NCBI GenBank assembly: GCA_037576195.1
Contig: CM075104.1
Span: 19,050,211-19,114,210 of the forward strand
DNA: 64,000 nt
Direction: 5' to 3'
Source: Phytoseiulus persimilis
Lineage: Eukaryota; Arthropoda; Arachnida; Mesostigmata; Phytoseiidae
Shown here: positions 47,850-58,610 of the stretch, piece after piece
Layout of the letters: each line of letters begins with the position of its first letter
Position numbering within the stretch: the stretch's first letter is position 1
Program-made: the position numbers and the translations under genes
The notes under the pieces: generated by a model
Databases searched by the model: none
What the model saw: the letters and a program-made list of their open reading frames with translations, nothing else
Told to the model about the DNA's origin: nothing

Positions 47850-50090
47850 TCAGGCAGCCAAGGAAGGGAAATCATTGAGATCCTCGACGCGAGGAGTGTG
47901 CTGGGTTTTACCTCCTCGAGATTGTCGGCCACTCGGTGCGTGACCCTCTTCCCTCCTCGGACCAGGAGGCCCGCTTGAACGGCCACCACGGCCTCCTCGA
48001 GCGGGGCCACGAACGTCGGCGAAGTGGAATTGAGAAGCAAGAGTTTGCTCGAGTTCTTTCTTGAGTTTTTCGCACTCGTCTTCAGCATCGTTGTCGTCGC
48101 CACCGTCACCATCCTCTGAATCCTCGTCACCGGCCTTCAATTTTTTCAGTACAACGGCCTTCTTCAGCTTCGGGTCCTCCTTTTCGCCTTCGTTGGGCTT
48201 GCGGATGTTGGCAGCGTATTCGGTCTTCGACTTCTTGGATGCCTGCTCTTTCTTCCACTGTTCCAGAGTCATCTGAACGGCTTCCGGTTCAGCGGGTACA
48301 ACTGTTTCGTCTCCAGCAGCAACTGCGGAGTCGGAGAAATATTCTGTTGGTCAACATGGAGCAATACTCAAACGGAGGCATCAATGAACAACTCAAAGAA
48401 CGATGCTCGAAGGTCAGATACCGAAATATTGGGGCTCATACCTTCAGGGGTAGTGTCCAGGTCTTCCGTTACCAGCAACTCTTGTTCCGGCGCCGACTCG
48501 TAATCAGTGCTCTTGCCCCAGTTATGTGCTCCTTGTCCACCTCGTTTCTCAGTCGGCTTCACCCCCGAGCGAACGTCTCCCGAATGACGATCGAACTCTC
48601 GGCCACGTCCTCCCGACCGTTGGCCGTCCCTAGAGCCTCGAGTGGAGTCGTTGCGGAAGTTTCGTCCTCCTTCAGGCCTAGGTCCATCGAAATTACGGGG
48701 CGGTCGGTTTCCATCACGCGGTCCACGGTTGTCTCGGAAGGGTCGATCTCCTTCGGGACGGGACTCGTGCACCTTGTTGCGGCCTTCGTTGGCATCTCGA
48801 CGGACAGGACGGCTCGCCCCACCGACACCACTGCCCTGAGTGGGCGAGGTGCTTCCGGCCTTGACGCGGGATTCATTCGAGTCGACAGCGGCGGCGATCG
48901 TCTTGACGGATTCCTTCAGCGTTTTAGACAGTCCCTTCTTTTTGGCATCCTTCTTGGTATCTTTAGACTTCTCCTGAAAGCGTGGTGGTTCTATTTAGAG
49001 CAACGTTGGCGGGTAATATAGCTACAGAACAATCAGAGGCCAACATGGAAGAAGCAATTCAACTACGATGAGTGGAGACGCGCCGTTCGTGACGATTCGA
49101 GCGCCCTCTTGCGGATGCTCACCACGTGCATGGCCCATCGGTTTTGTTTGATTCCTCATCCTACCCAAGGGGTGGGCAATATTAGCGGGAGCATCTGGAG
49201 AAGCCCTCCAGAATCGCATGGCAAACATGAACTGACCTTCCAGGTTGGACAATCCGGAAACAGCTTCCTCAGAGGCCTTTCGAAGGCGACGCCGACAACA
49301 CTGCTCGAGCGAGTCGAGATCTCTGAGCACTTCGATAATGAGAGCAATGCACGAGAGCTGTGCTTGGAACAATGACGAACGATGTATAGCGTTCGCACAA
49401 TATCTCTGTGGCCAAATGACGCTCCCAGCGAACACTTGTTGATATACTGTAGCTATGACTCGGGTATAGCTTTACTCTTGAGCTGATCCTGTGCTCAGTT
49501 CTCACTCAGCAAACCATCGATCAAATCCGTTAGCTGCATGCTCCAAATGAGATCAGCCAACGATGCCAATGAGAGCGATAAAGTTGCGTGAGAGATGCAA
49601 CAGCTTGCCGCATCGCTCGAAACAAAAATGGCCGGGAATCGCGCGGACCATCGCAAAGCATCCTCCGCGAGACTCGTCGTGAATGACACCGCCAGAAACT
49701 CCACCATCTGAACTGTCCCACTGTGCGAGGGGTGGAATTAGATTCGATCTGTAGTTTCTCAGCAGCAGGGACAGCGAGATCAACACACTGAGTTCGAGTC
49801 GCGGATGCCGCAGTGCGCTTTCGCAGCGCAGTTGCGGTGAACACGCTAGTCATTCGAACTTCGACTCGTATTGGACTCGAAGGAGAACTCGACAACTCAA
49901 CAACGTGCTTCGGCAGCTTGGCCAATTCAGATGCACTCAATCGAAGATGTTCAAAACGAGGTGAGATAGAACTTACAGTTCCCTTGCGCTTCTCCTGCTG
50001 CGACTTGGCCAGGATCTCCAGAGGATCGTTTTCTTCATCCAGGAAAAGCTCGAAACGATTCATGAGGTTGCACGCGTATGTTCCCTCCAT
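47850..50090 (-). CDS. SERBP1: SERBP1/HABP4-family mRNA- and ribosome-binding protein
   Basis: Homologue of vertebrate SERBP1/HABP4 and fly Vig proteins, RGG-rich factors that bind mRNA and dormant 80S ribosomes. Exons: 50090-49977, 48973-48442 and 48322-47850, giving 372 residues with agreeing phases. The N-terminus has the family start NRFELFLDEENDPLEIL. Exon two is Arg/Gly-rich and contains REFDRHSGDVRSG and KRGGQGAHNWG, the hallmark central segment. Exon three has MTLEQWKKEQ, NIRKPNEG, an acidic run of Asp/Glu/Gly, the box RGPARGGRGGRSS and the conserved end DLNDFPSLAA. Intron one is about 1 kb. The vertebrate hyaluronan-binding name HABP4 is not implied here. The choice between one-to-one SERBP1 and HABP4 orthology cannot be made, because arthropods usually have lineage-specific members. 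Confidence 0.95.
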
Positions 50091-51925
50091 TTTGACGACA
50101 ATTTTGCGCTGTCCTTAGCGCGATTTAGGCGGATGAAACCAGCACTTGTTTTAGTAGCGTAGCACGCCGAAAGAGCCGATGGCCAGAAAGACAATATGGC
50201 GGACATCGAAACCTATAGCAACTTCGGTGAGAGAGGCCCGCCAAATTTGACGAAATTCAAATTCTCGCACAGGCGGAAGGTACAGCTTTTGAATACACTG
50301 GAGTTACATTTCGGAGTAGGTTTTCTTGGGAACAATCAGTGCTCAATGAGAGATAGAAGACTTCTCATCGGAGATTCACCCGGAAAATATGTCCGTGGCG
50401 GTGAGCCTCGTCGGATTCGGAGAGCCCTCTCTCCGGTTTGCAGCCTCGAAGTCAGCTCGGCGTACATTGAGTTCGAGGTCCTGACACTAATGCGGATGGT
50501 GCTGGAATCGCGTTTCGAAATCTCGGGCTCGAAACGCGACTCGGCTCATTCCTGATGCCTGAATTCAACACCTCCGTATCTGTTGCAGCTTGAGAGCCCT
50601 CATGGAACCTGATCGAACCGATGAGTCCCGGTCTCTCTTCAAGGAAAATCTTTCCGCTATCGCGGGAGCATTTGTCATGATTCAGAACCCGGATTCTTGA
50701 CGAAGGGATAGATGGAAAACAATCAGAGGCGTTTTTTTCATGCGATGAACGGAATCGCGTTGACTGGCAACGAGTACTGGAGAATTCCTCGAGAAAGGAA
50801 AACGTTTCTCTCAGAGCGCGGCGGACTCGATTTGAGGAATGACGAATGTTAGCGAAGTGCTTCCCGCTCCACGAAGATTTCTCGGATCCGAGAGGATGGC
50901 GCGTCTCAAAGCGATCACGGTCTTCGGCTGCCGCGAATAAAGAAGAGCCCTGAATCCCTCCACAACGGCGGCAAACTCTGGTCAACCGAGAATGAGCGAG
51001 GCAATCTTTAGGAACATTTCACGGTAGAATGATAGGGAACGCACACTCCTTTATATTATTCTCGCTCAAGTCAGCTCTTTATTCGTCCCCTGGTTGATCT
51101 TGATCGCTCAAGACATCAAATAAACATTGTTTCATCCTCTCCTCCTAACGTAACGATGGAGCTTGTTTGGTCTTTTAAGAAATGATAGCTTTTGGGACAT
51201 TCCCGGAGACACAGATGGTTTTGAACCCGTGTTCGACACGATCACTCGCCGTAGCTTCCTTCATCTGTTTCTCGAATGGGATGACTCTCTGAACCGGATG
51301 GCGTCCATCCGACTTCTTTCACTATAAAATTAAATACTCCGTTCCACATTCGCAGATTGCGGATGCTTGTTGACTCAGTTGAATTCTCGAAAATGGGAAT
51401 AATTCGTAGTGTTGGTTACTTCGTGAAGAGGCCGCGCAATTGGTTTTGTTCGGAAAGCCCGACCCCGTGGATTGTTCCGCATGAGGCAAATGCAAATAGT
51501 ATTCTGAGTGGGATCCGTACGTATCTTTGATCGCGCTTTGGGGAAGCCTCGTGCACTCGAACTGTTATCTTCGAGATGCCCGTCACATTTCTTCCTGCTG
51601 TTTCCCAAGATCAGTCCTTCGAGCGAAGAGATCATCTTCTGCACGTTAAAACAGGATATATTGACTGATCGGATGCATATGTCTTGAGAATTTCTCGCCG
51701 TTGAATTCATAGAACTAAAGCCGACTCCGGTTGACACGAGTTTTGCCAATGCAACATGTCATTGGAGGGATAAGCCGATGGTCAGCGCGTACCGGAGACC
51801 CGCCCGCGCATTTTCTCGAATCGACCAAGGATGTGTCAAATTTTATTGCTCAAAAAGGGGCAAGGTCAATCACGTGCTGGAGCCTCCCTGCGACGTCGCC
51901 GTGTTCCCGCTGCTCACTGGTCCAA
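50091..51925. other. Spacer between SERBP1-like and GMPS genes
   Basis: Upstream of the SERBP1-like start and downstream of the GMPS stop, both on the minus strand. It probably holds the SERBP1-like promoter. Open frames at 50985-50452 and 51749-51375 (minus) lack motifs and are not called. Confidence 0.45.
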
Positions 51926-51931
51926 TTTATT
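51926..51931 (-). promoter_or_regulatory. AATAAA polyadenylation signal overlapping the GMPS stop codon
   Basis: On the minus strand the end of the GMPS frame reads GAA TAA A, so the stop TAA is inside an AATAAA hexamer. A second AATAAA occurs at 51847-51842. Use of the first would give an unusually short 3' UTR. Confidence 0.45.
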
Positions 51932-54395
51932 CCCATTCCGTTGTACCGGGTGGTTTCGGAGTCAAGTCGTACAACACTCGAGAAACACCGCTGACACCTT
52001 GTATCTTCTCTGCCATGTCTAAAATAACCTGCGAAGAAAAGAATCACATTAGGTCGATTGCAGGAAGGGCGATCCGAGTGGAGAACATGTCTGCTGTCGT
52101 ATCAGGAGCGACAATACTTTCGATTGCCACCAACCTCTAGTGGTATGTGCTTGTTAGGCTGCGCAGGTACGCCAGTCATGAAGTCCTCAGTGATGAAAGT
52201 TCGCACTACGATAGACCTCTGGCACGAAGTCTGACGCGGATCACAGTTGAAATGGATGGGCACGAGAATTACCGGCATCTGCGAAAGCTTCTTCGTGACC
52301 CCGTGCCTTTGCAGCGTGCTTTGCGCGAAGTAGTCTGCTTGTTTCAGGGTCTGGAGGACGTTGGGAGTGAGGAAAGTTGGGGTGATCTCCTGCACTGGTT
52401 GGGTGATTGGCTCGCCGAAGATGAACACGATGCGGTTTATGTTGTGGCAAATTTTCGGCAACAGCTTCGCAAACCGCATCAGCATAGACCAATCCTCGGG
52501 AACCTTGCCGTCCACAGTAGACAATCCGAGCACGTAACTATAGGTGCGCTTGTCGCCCTGAACTCCTACACTTTTGATTGGCAACAGTGTGGGCGTCACG
52601 TTGTGTTTAAGCGACATCTCGGTGAGGAAGGCCAGTTCGTCTTTGGTGCATGCGTTTTCCACTTTGTGCAGGAGCGAATGTTTCTTCTGAGACGCATGCG
52701 CGTAATCGCAAATGACTTTACACAGCACCTGAGTTTCGCTGAAGTCTTTTTCCATGAAGGGCTCTTCGGCACAGATTACTCGGACAGCCAAACCGGGACC
52801 GGGGAAAGGGTGCCGCATGAGTAACTCCTCCGGCAAGCCCAAATCCCTCCCCAAGGCTCGGACCTCATCCTTGTGAAAATCTTTCAAAGGTTCGACGACT
52901 CGTCCTTTCTCACGCAGCAGCCGGACAAGCTCGGTGTCGTTGTGGTGGGTCTTGATGGCGTCCGCGGAATCCGACGCTAGAGAGCTCGCGCTCTCAATCA
53001 GATCGGGTCTCAGTGTCCCCTGGCCCAGGAACACGTCATCAGGATTGAGTTTCAACTCTGCAACGACTTCACCGGCCACCTTCATAAATGTGTCTCCGAT
53101 GATTTTCCGCTTCTCTTCGGGCGCGACCGTTTGACTCAAAACTTTCGTGCGGCGCTTCCCCTTGCCTGGATCCTTTCGGTCGACGGGCAGCTCGGTTGTG
53201 CCGTTGTAGAATCTTTGGGAAGCGTCAATCACCTTGAGCTTCAGTCCAATCTGTTCGAGGGAGCTCGCCACTTGGACACTTTCGTCTTTGCGCATAAACC
53301 CGTTGTCAATGTGCAAGGCGATCACCTGCGATTCGTGGAGAGCTTTCCGCAGAAGAGCCGCGCAAACCGTGGAATCCACCCCACCCGATACCAGATTGAG
53401 TACTTTCGAATTCCCGACGATCTTCTGGATATACTCGATACATTCTGCCTCTCGACTCTTGAGGGTGAACGATCCTGTGCATCCGCAAACATCGAACAGG
53501 AAATTGCGGAAAATTTTCTTGCCGTTCGGCGTAAGATCCACTTCCGGGTGGAACTGAACTCCAAATATCTGCTTGGATTCAGAAGCGATGGCAGCCACTG
53601 TGTCTCCCGAAGTTGCAGTTATCTTGTAACCCTCGGCAGCGTCGGCGACCGAATCCCCGTGTGTGAGGAGAGCTTCTTCTTTGGATTCCAGCCCTGTAAA
53701 TAGAGAGAATATATCTAGTAGGATGAGAGACGCGAACGATTACCTGGAGTTTACGAGGCCGCAGTAAAAACCGCTCGATACAATTGTCTCTTGACGCACT
53801 GGGACTCGTCTGATCTCTGCAACATTGTCAAGAACGGGCTGACCCGTTCAACCAGGGGGAATCAACCATCGAAATCGAGATAAGAGATAACGATGTTGCA
53901 AGGAGACGGCTGTGAACTCACCCTTGAAGATGGCGGAAGAGTTATCTACGTCGATGGTGAATTGCCCATCTTCTCGGTTGTCCTTGCTCGCCACCGATCC
54001 ACCGAACTCCTTGTTGATGAGCTGCATTCCATAACAGATTCCCAAAACAGGAACACCGCATTGGAAGATTGCGGGATCGTACGAAGGCGCATCCGCAGCA
54101 TAAACAGAGCCAGGACCACCAGATATGATGATGCCTTTGATTTGGGGGAAAAAATAGGATCTCGAAGTCTGATATAACCTCCTAGGGGATCGCCAAAGGG
54201 CTGTCGTGATTGACACTGCACAAGGAGGTTGAACATACCTTTGTACTTAGCAGTGACAATCTCTTTGGCAGTAGTGCTCAGCGGAATTATGACGGACTCA
54301 ACATTGAGTTCTCGAACCCTCCTGTCAATAACTTTCCCATACTGCGCGCCAGCATCCAAAATGCACACGATATCGCTGTGCAGATTCCCGTTCAT
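51927..54395 (-). CDS. GMPS: GMP synthase (glutamine-hydrolysing), four exons
   Basis: Cytosolic enzyme converting XMP, ATP and glutamine to GMP, the last step of de novo guanine nucleotide synthesis. Exons: 54395-54239, 54134-53922, 53693-52135 and 52028-51927, total 2031 nt, 676 residues (human 693). The N-terminal class I glutamine amidotransferase domain has [20 protein letters not shown], the nucleophile Cys86 in GICYGMQ, and His172/Glu174 in QFHPEV. The ATP pyrophosphatase P-loop is SGGVDSTV (226-233). Further conserved segments are [21 protein letters not shown] and [19 protein letters not shown]. The C-terminus ends KPPGTTEWE, essentially the animal sequence, which fixes the last exon. 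The last donor is a weak GTTGGT but is required by the frame. The start is the first in-frame Met; the longer vertebrate N-terminal tail is absent. Confidence 0.97.
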
Positions 54396-55777
54396 GATGG
54401 CGATGGAGCAGTGTCAGTGGAAGGTTATCACGGGCTTTACACCAGAAAAAGTCTCGGCTTCGCTGGCAGTGATCCTGGAATGAGCTCCGTGATGAAGCTT
54501 ACTCAACTGGCATAAGGATGTCGGGCGAGGGTGATAGTGTGTATAAGGAGACGGCGGCGTTATCTGGAAGATAGTGTTGGTCTATAGATATAAGATTATC
54601 AGAGTTTGATATGATGAACAGGCCAAGATCGTCATCCGCAAAGGTGTTTCAGGATGATCTTCCACCACAGTTGGACCCCTGTTGCGCAGTTGTCCACGTG
54701 TGTACCTTAGATCGAGCAGAAAGATGTCGAGGGGGAGAATTCAATCATTCTCTCCTGGGATTCCCATTTGACCAACATTTCATACTGGACATGAGATGAG
54801 GTTTCGGGATCAGGTGTCAGAGCGCGCAACAAAGAAATCTGTGATGGCCACACCAACAAACGTTAATCGGAGCTCTGACGATACATGTGGAAGGACACTA
54901 ATCTTCATTGATCAAAGGCATTCCTCATTTTCGAGGTGAGCTGCGGCTTACTCCGGAAACTTTCTTAGTTCCATAGAGTGATCAGGGTGGGACCTTGTGA
55001 TGCCAACTTGTCGGACAAGCGATATTTCCGTTTTATTCGTTCCAAAACGATACTAAAGCGACAAAGACCGAAGGAAATATCCTGATCGGAGATCTTGGCC
55101 GAGTCACCATTTCAGATTCCTGCGACTCGACTCTCCACCGATCTCAGATAGTTCCAGCTCTAAGCCTCCCCGTCATCACTGAGTTCGCGAGGATCCCGAT
55201 TTCAAGATAAATCGGGGATTTGCAACCAGCTCCGACATCGCCGATTTGAAGAAGTGACAAATCTCTCCTGCGTATTATTTCCTTCGTCACATTGTTCGAT
55301 TGATCCGCGTCTTCCGTAATGAGCATCGGCGCGAAACTTGAATCTGTTTCGGTCCACCACATGGCTTGATTCCATGATCTGTGGCAGGACACCCGAATAA
55401 TCTGATAATGCGGCCGTAAGAGCATATGCCGTGAAGCCAATGTTGGACAGAGGCCACGGGCTCCTGAGCCTGATCGTTGGAAGCGGCCGGCGATGGGACG
55501 TTCTCGTTGCGACATCAGGTACGATTCGACAGCCACGCGCATCTTGAACAGATGCAAAGCCTCGGCATGAGACGTATATTCTCTAAGATATTCGCCGATC
55601 ACTCCTCCGGCTATCATGCCGGTACAATTCCTGGGAGTGAGTCTCGTAGACCTGCCAACTCACGATTGTCCGTCCTGCACGACTGAGCTGTGCCCGAGTC
55701 CGCGTTCTTGTGGTGACAGCTGAACCCAGAATGAATCGAGAAGATTTCTCGCGCGCTCACTGTTTTCCCTTTTTCAT
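54396..55777. other. GMPS upstream region, nothing clear
   Basis: Expected promoter area of GMPS. A minus-strand frame at 55617-55144 (157 codons) looks partly protein-like but has no motif, and no other gene is supported. Confidence 0.4.
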
Positions 55778-56538
55778 GTGGTGCTGAGTGGAGGAATCAA
55801 CTACGGAAGGAATGTTTACCTTCCCCAGAGCGGAGCCGTCGCGAATCTGAAGCTCGTGCAGGATAGAGCCTTTCTCATGGAAGTGCCTTCCTATTCACCA
55901 AAGAACTTCACTGCACTCTACCTGCGAAATTCTCCACCAGGCCACCCGTATTTCAGAACAGCCTCCTCTGCTGCAACATGGCGCTCCCCCGAAACCGGAA
56001 ATTCGAGGTACAGCCCGCCAAATCCAAAATATTCTCACATCCGATCCCAGTTCACTGGCGATTGAACACTCTCAGATTGAGTCAACGAGGGCGTCCTCAA
56101 CACCAGGTGCCTTCCTGTGAGTGAATCGGTTTATCTCTCGGCGGAATTTTCTGAGGCGAGCCGGAGACGCTGCTCGGTTACCATTCCACTGTATCTCATG
56201 TGGGGAGTCGTATCCCCAAGAAAGATGGCTCGGAATAACGACGTTCCTCAGGAGCCCAGAGGGTTCGATGGATAGAAGCATGCAATGAGCAAAGCATAGT
56301 ATGCTAGACGATGAGTATGCCCGCCCTTCCACAGGAACGGGAGCAAAAAAGTTGGAGATCGATTGTGAACTCGGGGAACGTCATGATGATAGTGATCTCT
56401 GTTGCCCACTTCGGCAGCTCGCAGGCGGCTACCTACCAGCTCCAGTCCTTCGTTCTCGATGCTCTATCTTCAATTTTCATCGTGATCGGAGTACTGATTC
56501 TCATCCGACACTTCAGGACTCGACTTTCTGCTTGCTAA
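55778..56538 (+). CDS. Possible ionotropic-receptor (variant iGluR) fragment
   Basis: Two plus-strand stretches suggest the C-terminal half of a chemosensory ionotropic receptor. The first (about 55778-56065) contains LVQDRAFLMEVPSY, resembling the second ligand-binding lobe of such receptors. The second starts after a good acceptor (CTTCCACAG, exon from 56335). It ends at a stop at 56538 with a 20-residue hydrophobic helix (LSSIFIVIGVLILIRHF), placed like the last transmembrane segment, then a short basic tail. The pore region and the joining splice were not found, so this may be a pseudogene or chance. Mites and ticks carry many divergent receptors of this kind. A hAT element lies 290 bp downstream. 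Confidence 0.3.
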
Positions 56539-56826
56539 GGTATGTTCCGCTCCCTTCCCTCTCATCGTGAGCGACTCGCGAGCAATCGAGTCGCCCAAGC
56601 AAAAACCGAGATGATCTCTTAGTTTCACTCTCCCACTCCCCGACAGGTCCTTGATATGGCCCGTTCGTGCCACCTTAAGAAGTTCAATCGCTGAAATAAT
56701 CTCTATGGAGTTCAACTGAGGTCACGAATCAATGCCTGACGAGTCCTTGAGAGGAGTGCCGAAGGGTCGCAGATGCTGTGTGTACAGGAGCCACACGAGA
56801 TCACCTGCTGGTACATGTGGTTGTCA

Positions 56827-56834
56827 GCTGTCAC
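56827..56834. repeat. Left target-site duplication of the hAT element
   Basis: GCTGTCAC immediately outside the left terminal repeat; it matches ACTGTCAC at 58603-58610 in seven of eight bases. Eight bases is the target duplication length of hAT transposons. Confidence 0.6.
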
Positions 56835-57415
56835 CAGTGGCGTAGCTAGCTGGGGGATTGGGAAGCGGCCCGCACCTGGCGGGAAATCTCAGCGCGGCAC
56901 ATGGGGCGGCATTTTCGCTTCTGGCTTATCTGTCGGGGGAGCTCTGATCGATTTGGGATCGATTGGGAAAAACTTTCAGCGGATCTTCTTCGCGATATCT
57001 CTCGAGCTGTAAGCTATCGCAAAAGTAAGAATGGTAAGCCGAAGAGAAGTTGATCATGTGTGGCGAATCAATAACCACAAAGGAAGATTCGATGGATAAA
57101 CGATACGGGCTGAGCGCAGCTTATCTCACTTAATGCGTCGAGTCATTTTCACTAAGGTAACATCCACCACGTACTGTCAGTGATCGTGGAAACAAAGGAA
57201 GAGTTGAAACCGAACCAATAACAGGCTACTCCGCGGAGGGAAGTCTCCCACATGTCACCCACGATTAAAAATGAGATAATCGCTCGCCTAGATCGGGAAA
57301 AAAACTCGAGGCGGGTGCTTGAAGCCATATATTTTTGAATCGACTTTGACAGCACGCCAGGCGTGTCGCATGACGATCAGATGAGCCAGATTTTGCGCTG
57401 CGATCGCGATTATCG

Positions 57416-57622
57416 ATGGATCCCAGCGTGGTCGAATGTTTCGCTGATTCCATTGGAGTGAAGGGTGAATCCGCAGAGGAGCTGACACAGTTGGCAAAAG
57501 GCCGCCCAGACACATTCTGCGACCGATGTGGAGTTCGGCCCGGAACACTGGCCCATGTGATCTTCGGATGCAATGAATTCTGTTATACCAATGATTTCCT
57601 CGGTGCTCTCCTCGCCCATTGA
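57416..57622 (+). pseudogene. Zinc-knuckle-like open frame inside the hAT element
   Basis: A 68-codon frame contains a C-x2-C-x8-H-x4-C pattern (CDRCGVRPGTLAHVIFGC) preceded by KGRPDTF. This spacing and the Pro-Gly-Thr-Leu context resemble the C-terminal zinc-binding motif of non-LTR retrotransposon polyproteins. It may be a nested retroelement scrap. It is not an expected part of a hAT transposase. Confidence 0.35.
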
Positions 57623-58194
57623 GCTGAACATACATTTGTGAACATGAATGAGCGACTTCTCGAAGCATGGGAACGCAACTAAGAAAGATCCGCTGAGCAT
57701 GTTCGTAAGCCTGAATGACCGAATTCCGACCAAGTGGATTGATCTTCAGGCTTGGGAACAGCCTCCATGCTTCCGGCTCATGGAGCGCTGAAGTGGATTC
57801 CCCAATTGTCGAGGTGGAGGAAAACAAGGTTCCTCCTTTGCGGGACTGGAGGATAGAATCAATTCAAATCCAAATGACGCGGAAGTTCACAGATCAGCCG
57901 AAATCAGGAACGTAACCGTCGTTACCTTCGCGAGCTTTGGGAGGCACCAACCAATTGAAGGCTTGATGTGCAAATGCACGAATCAGATCCGATGAACCTT
58001 CTATAATGAAAATAGAACATGACAATCGCGACATAAACAAGGAAGAGCCCGAAGTTGAGTGGAAACGGCTTCGGCAAAAATTATTGGACGTTGTTTGACA
58101 CAGGATAGGAATGCAATTGTCGAAAGGAGTCTGCAATGCATAAAGAACTACAGGCTCGATATTTGAGCGTGCAAACCTGGTCGTTTGCTTGCGA

Positions 58195-58389
58195 ATTCCC
58201 TTGACGTGGACGATAAGCTCTGCCAGCTGTGAGGGAATTTTTCTCAAGTTCGAGCTCATCAACTCCTATCTGCGCTCAAGTATGAGTCTAGCGATCCTCA
58301 CCATAGTCAACGAGCTGTCTGCTAGCATCCACATTAAAGGGGAGATGCATGAAGTTGCAATCTTAAGAGCACAGAGTATTGGACTCTGA
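58195..58389 (+). pseudogene. hAT transposase C-terminal (dimerisation) domain remnant
   Basis: The plus-strand frame reads ISSASCEGIFLKFELINS, then YLRSSMSLAILTIVNEL, then IHIKGEMHEVA before a stop. It matches the hAT hallmark order: Ser-Cys-Glu-Arg-Ser-Phe-Ser block, Leu-Lys-x-Ile-Lys-x-Tyr-Leu-Arg-Ser-x-Met, then Leu-Ala-Ile-Leu-x-Ile-x-Asn-Glu-Leu. The ERSFS block is corrupted and the QERL tetrad after Met-Ser is missing, so it is not functional. Confidence 0.7.
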
Positions 58390-58602
58390 GGTACAGGCTG
58401 AAGTCTGGGAACGCGGTGGAAATGAAACAAGATGCTCTCAAACTCTCAACATTCCGCACCAACGTTTTGGAATGTTTCCCTCATGTTCGGCTGCACACGG
58501 TCACGCACGAGAGGTCTTTGAGTTCCCTGAAGATGAAGGCTGTGGCGCCCTCGGAATCTCAGAATTCCGCCCCGGGCGGCACTTCGCCGAGCTACGCCCC
58601 TA

Positions 58603-58610
58603 ACTGTCAC
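58603..58610. repeat. Right target-site duplication of the hAT element
   Basis: ACTGTCAC directly after the right terminus; partner of 56827-56834. Confidence 0.6.

Larger units (their letters stand above)
56835..58602 (+). mobile_element. Decayed hAT-superfamily DNA transposon, 1768 bp
   Basis: The left end is CAGTGGCGTAGC and the right end, read inward on the other strand, is TAGGGGCGTAGC: 10 of 12 match. Similarity continues into subterminal GC-rich sequence (GGCCCGC and GGCGG blocks in the same order at both ends). It is flanked by 8 bp near-identical direct repeats. The plus strand inside encodes the end of a hAT transposase (58195-58389). The element is too short for, and has too many stops in, a full transposase, so it is a relic or deletion derivative. 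Confidence 0.7.

Noticed and set aside
55144..55617. Minus-strand frame with a helix resembling a channel linker
   Set aside because: The similarity is only general helical character; no pore or nucleotide-binding motif is found nearby.
57894..58389. Minus-strand frames looking like an insect-type gustatory receptor loop and helix
   Set aside because: The plus strand of the same bases encodes the hAT C-terminal domain, with matching terminal repeats around it. The minus-strand resemblance is an antisense shadow.
58416..58560. Second stretch with HERSLSSLK, similar to the hAT ERSFSxLK block
   Set aside because: It lies after the transposase stop and in the non-coding tail of the element, and no neighbouring hAT residues are present. 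Probably chance.
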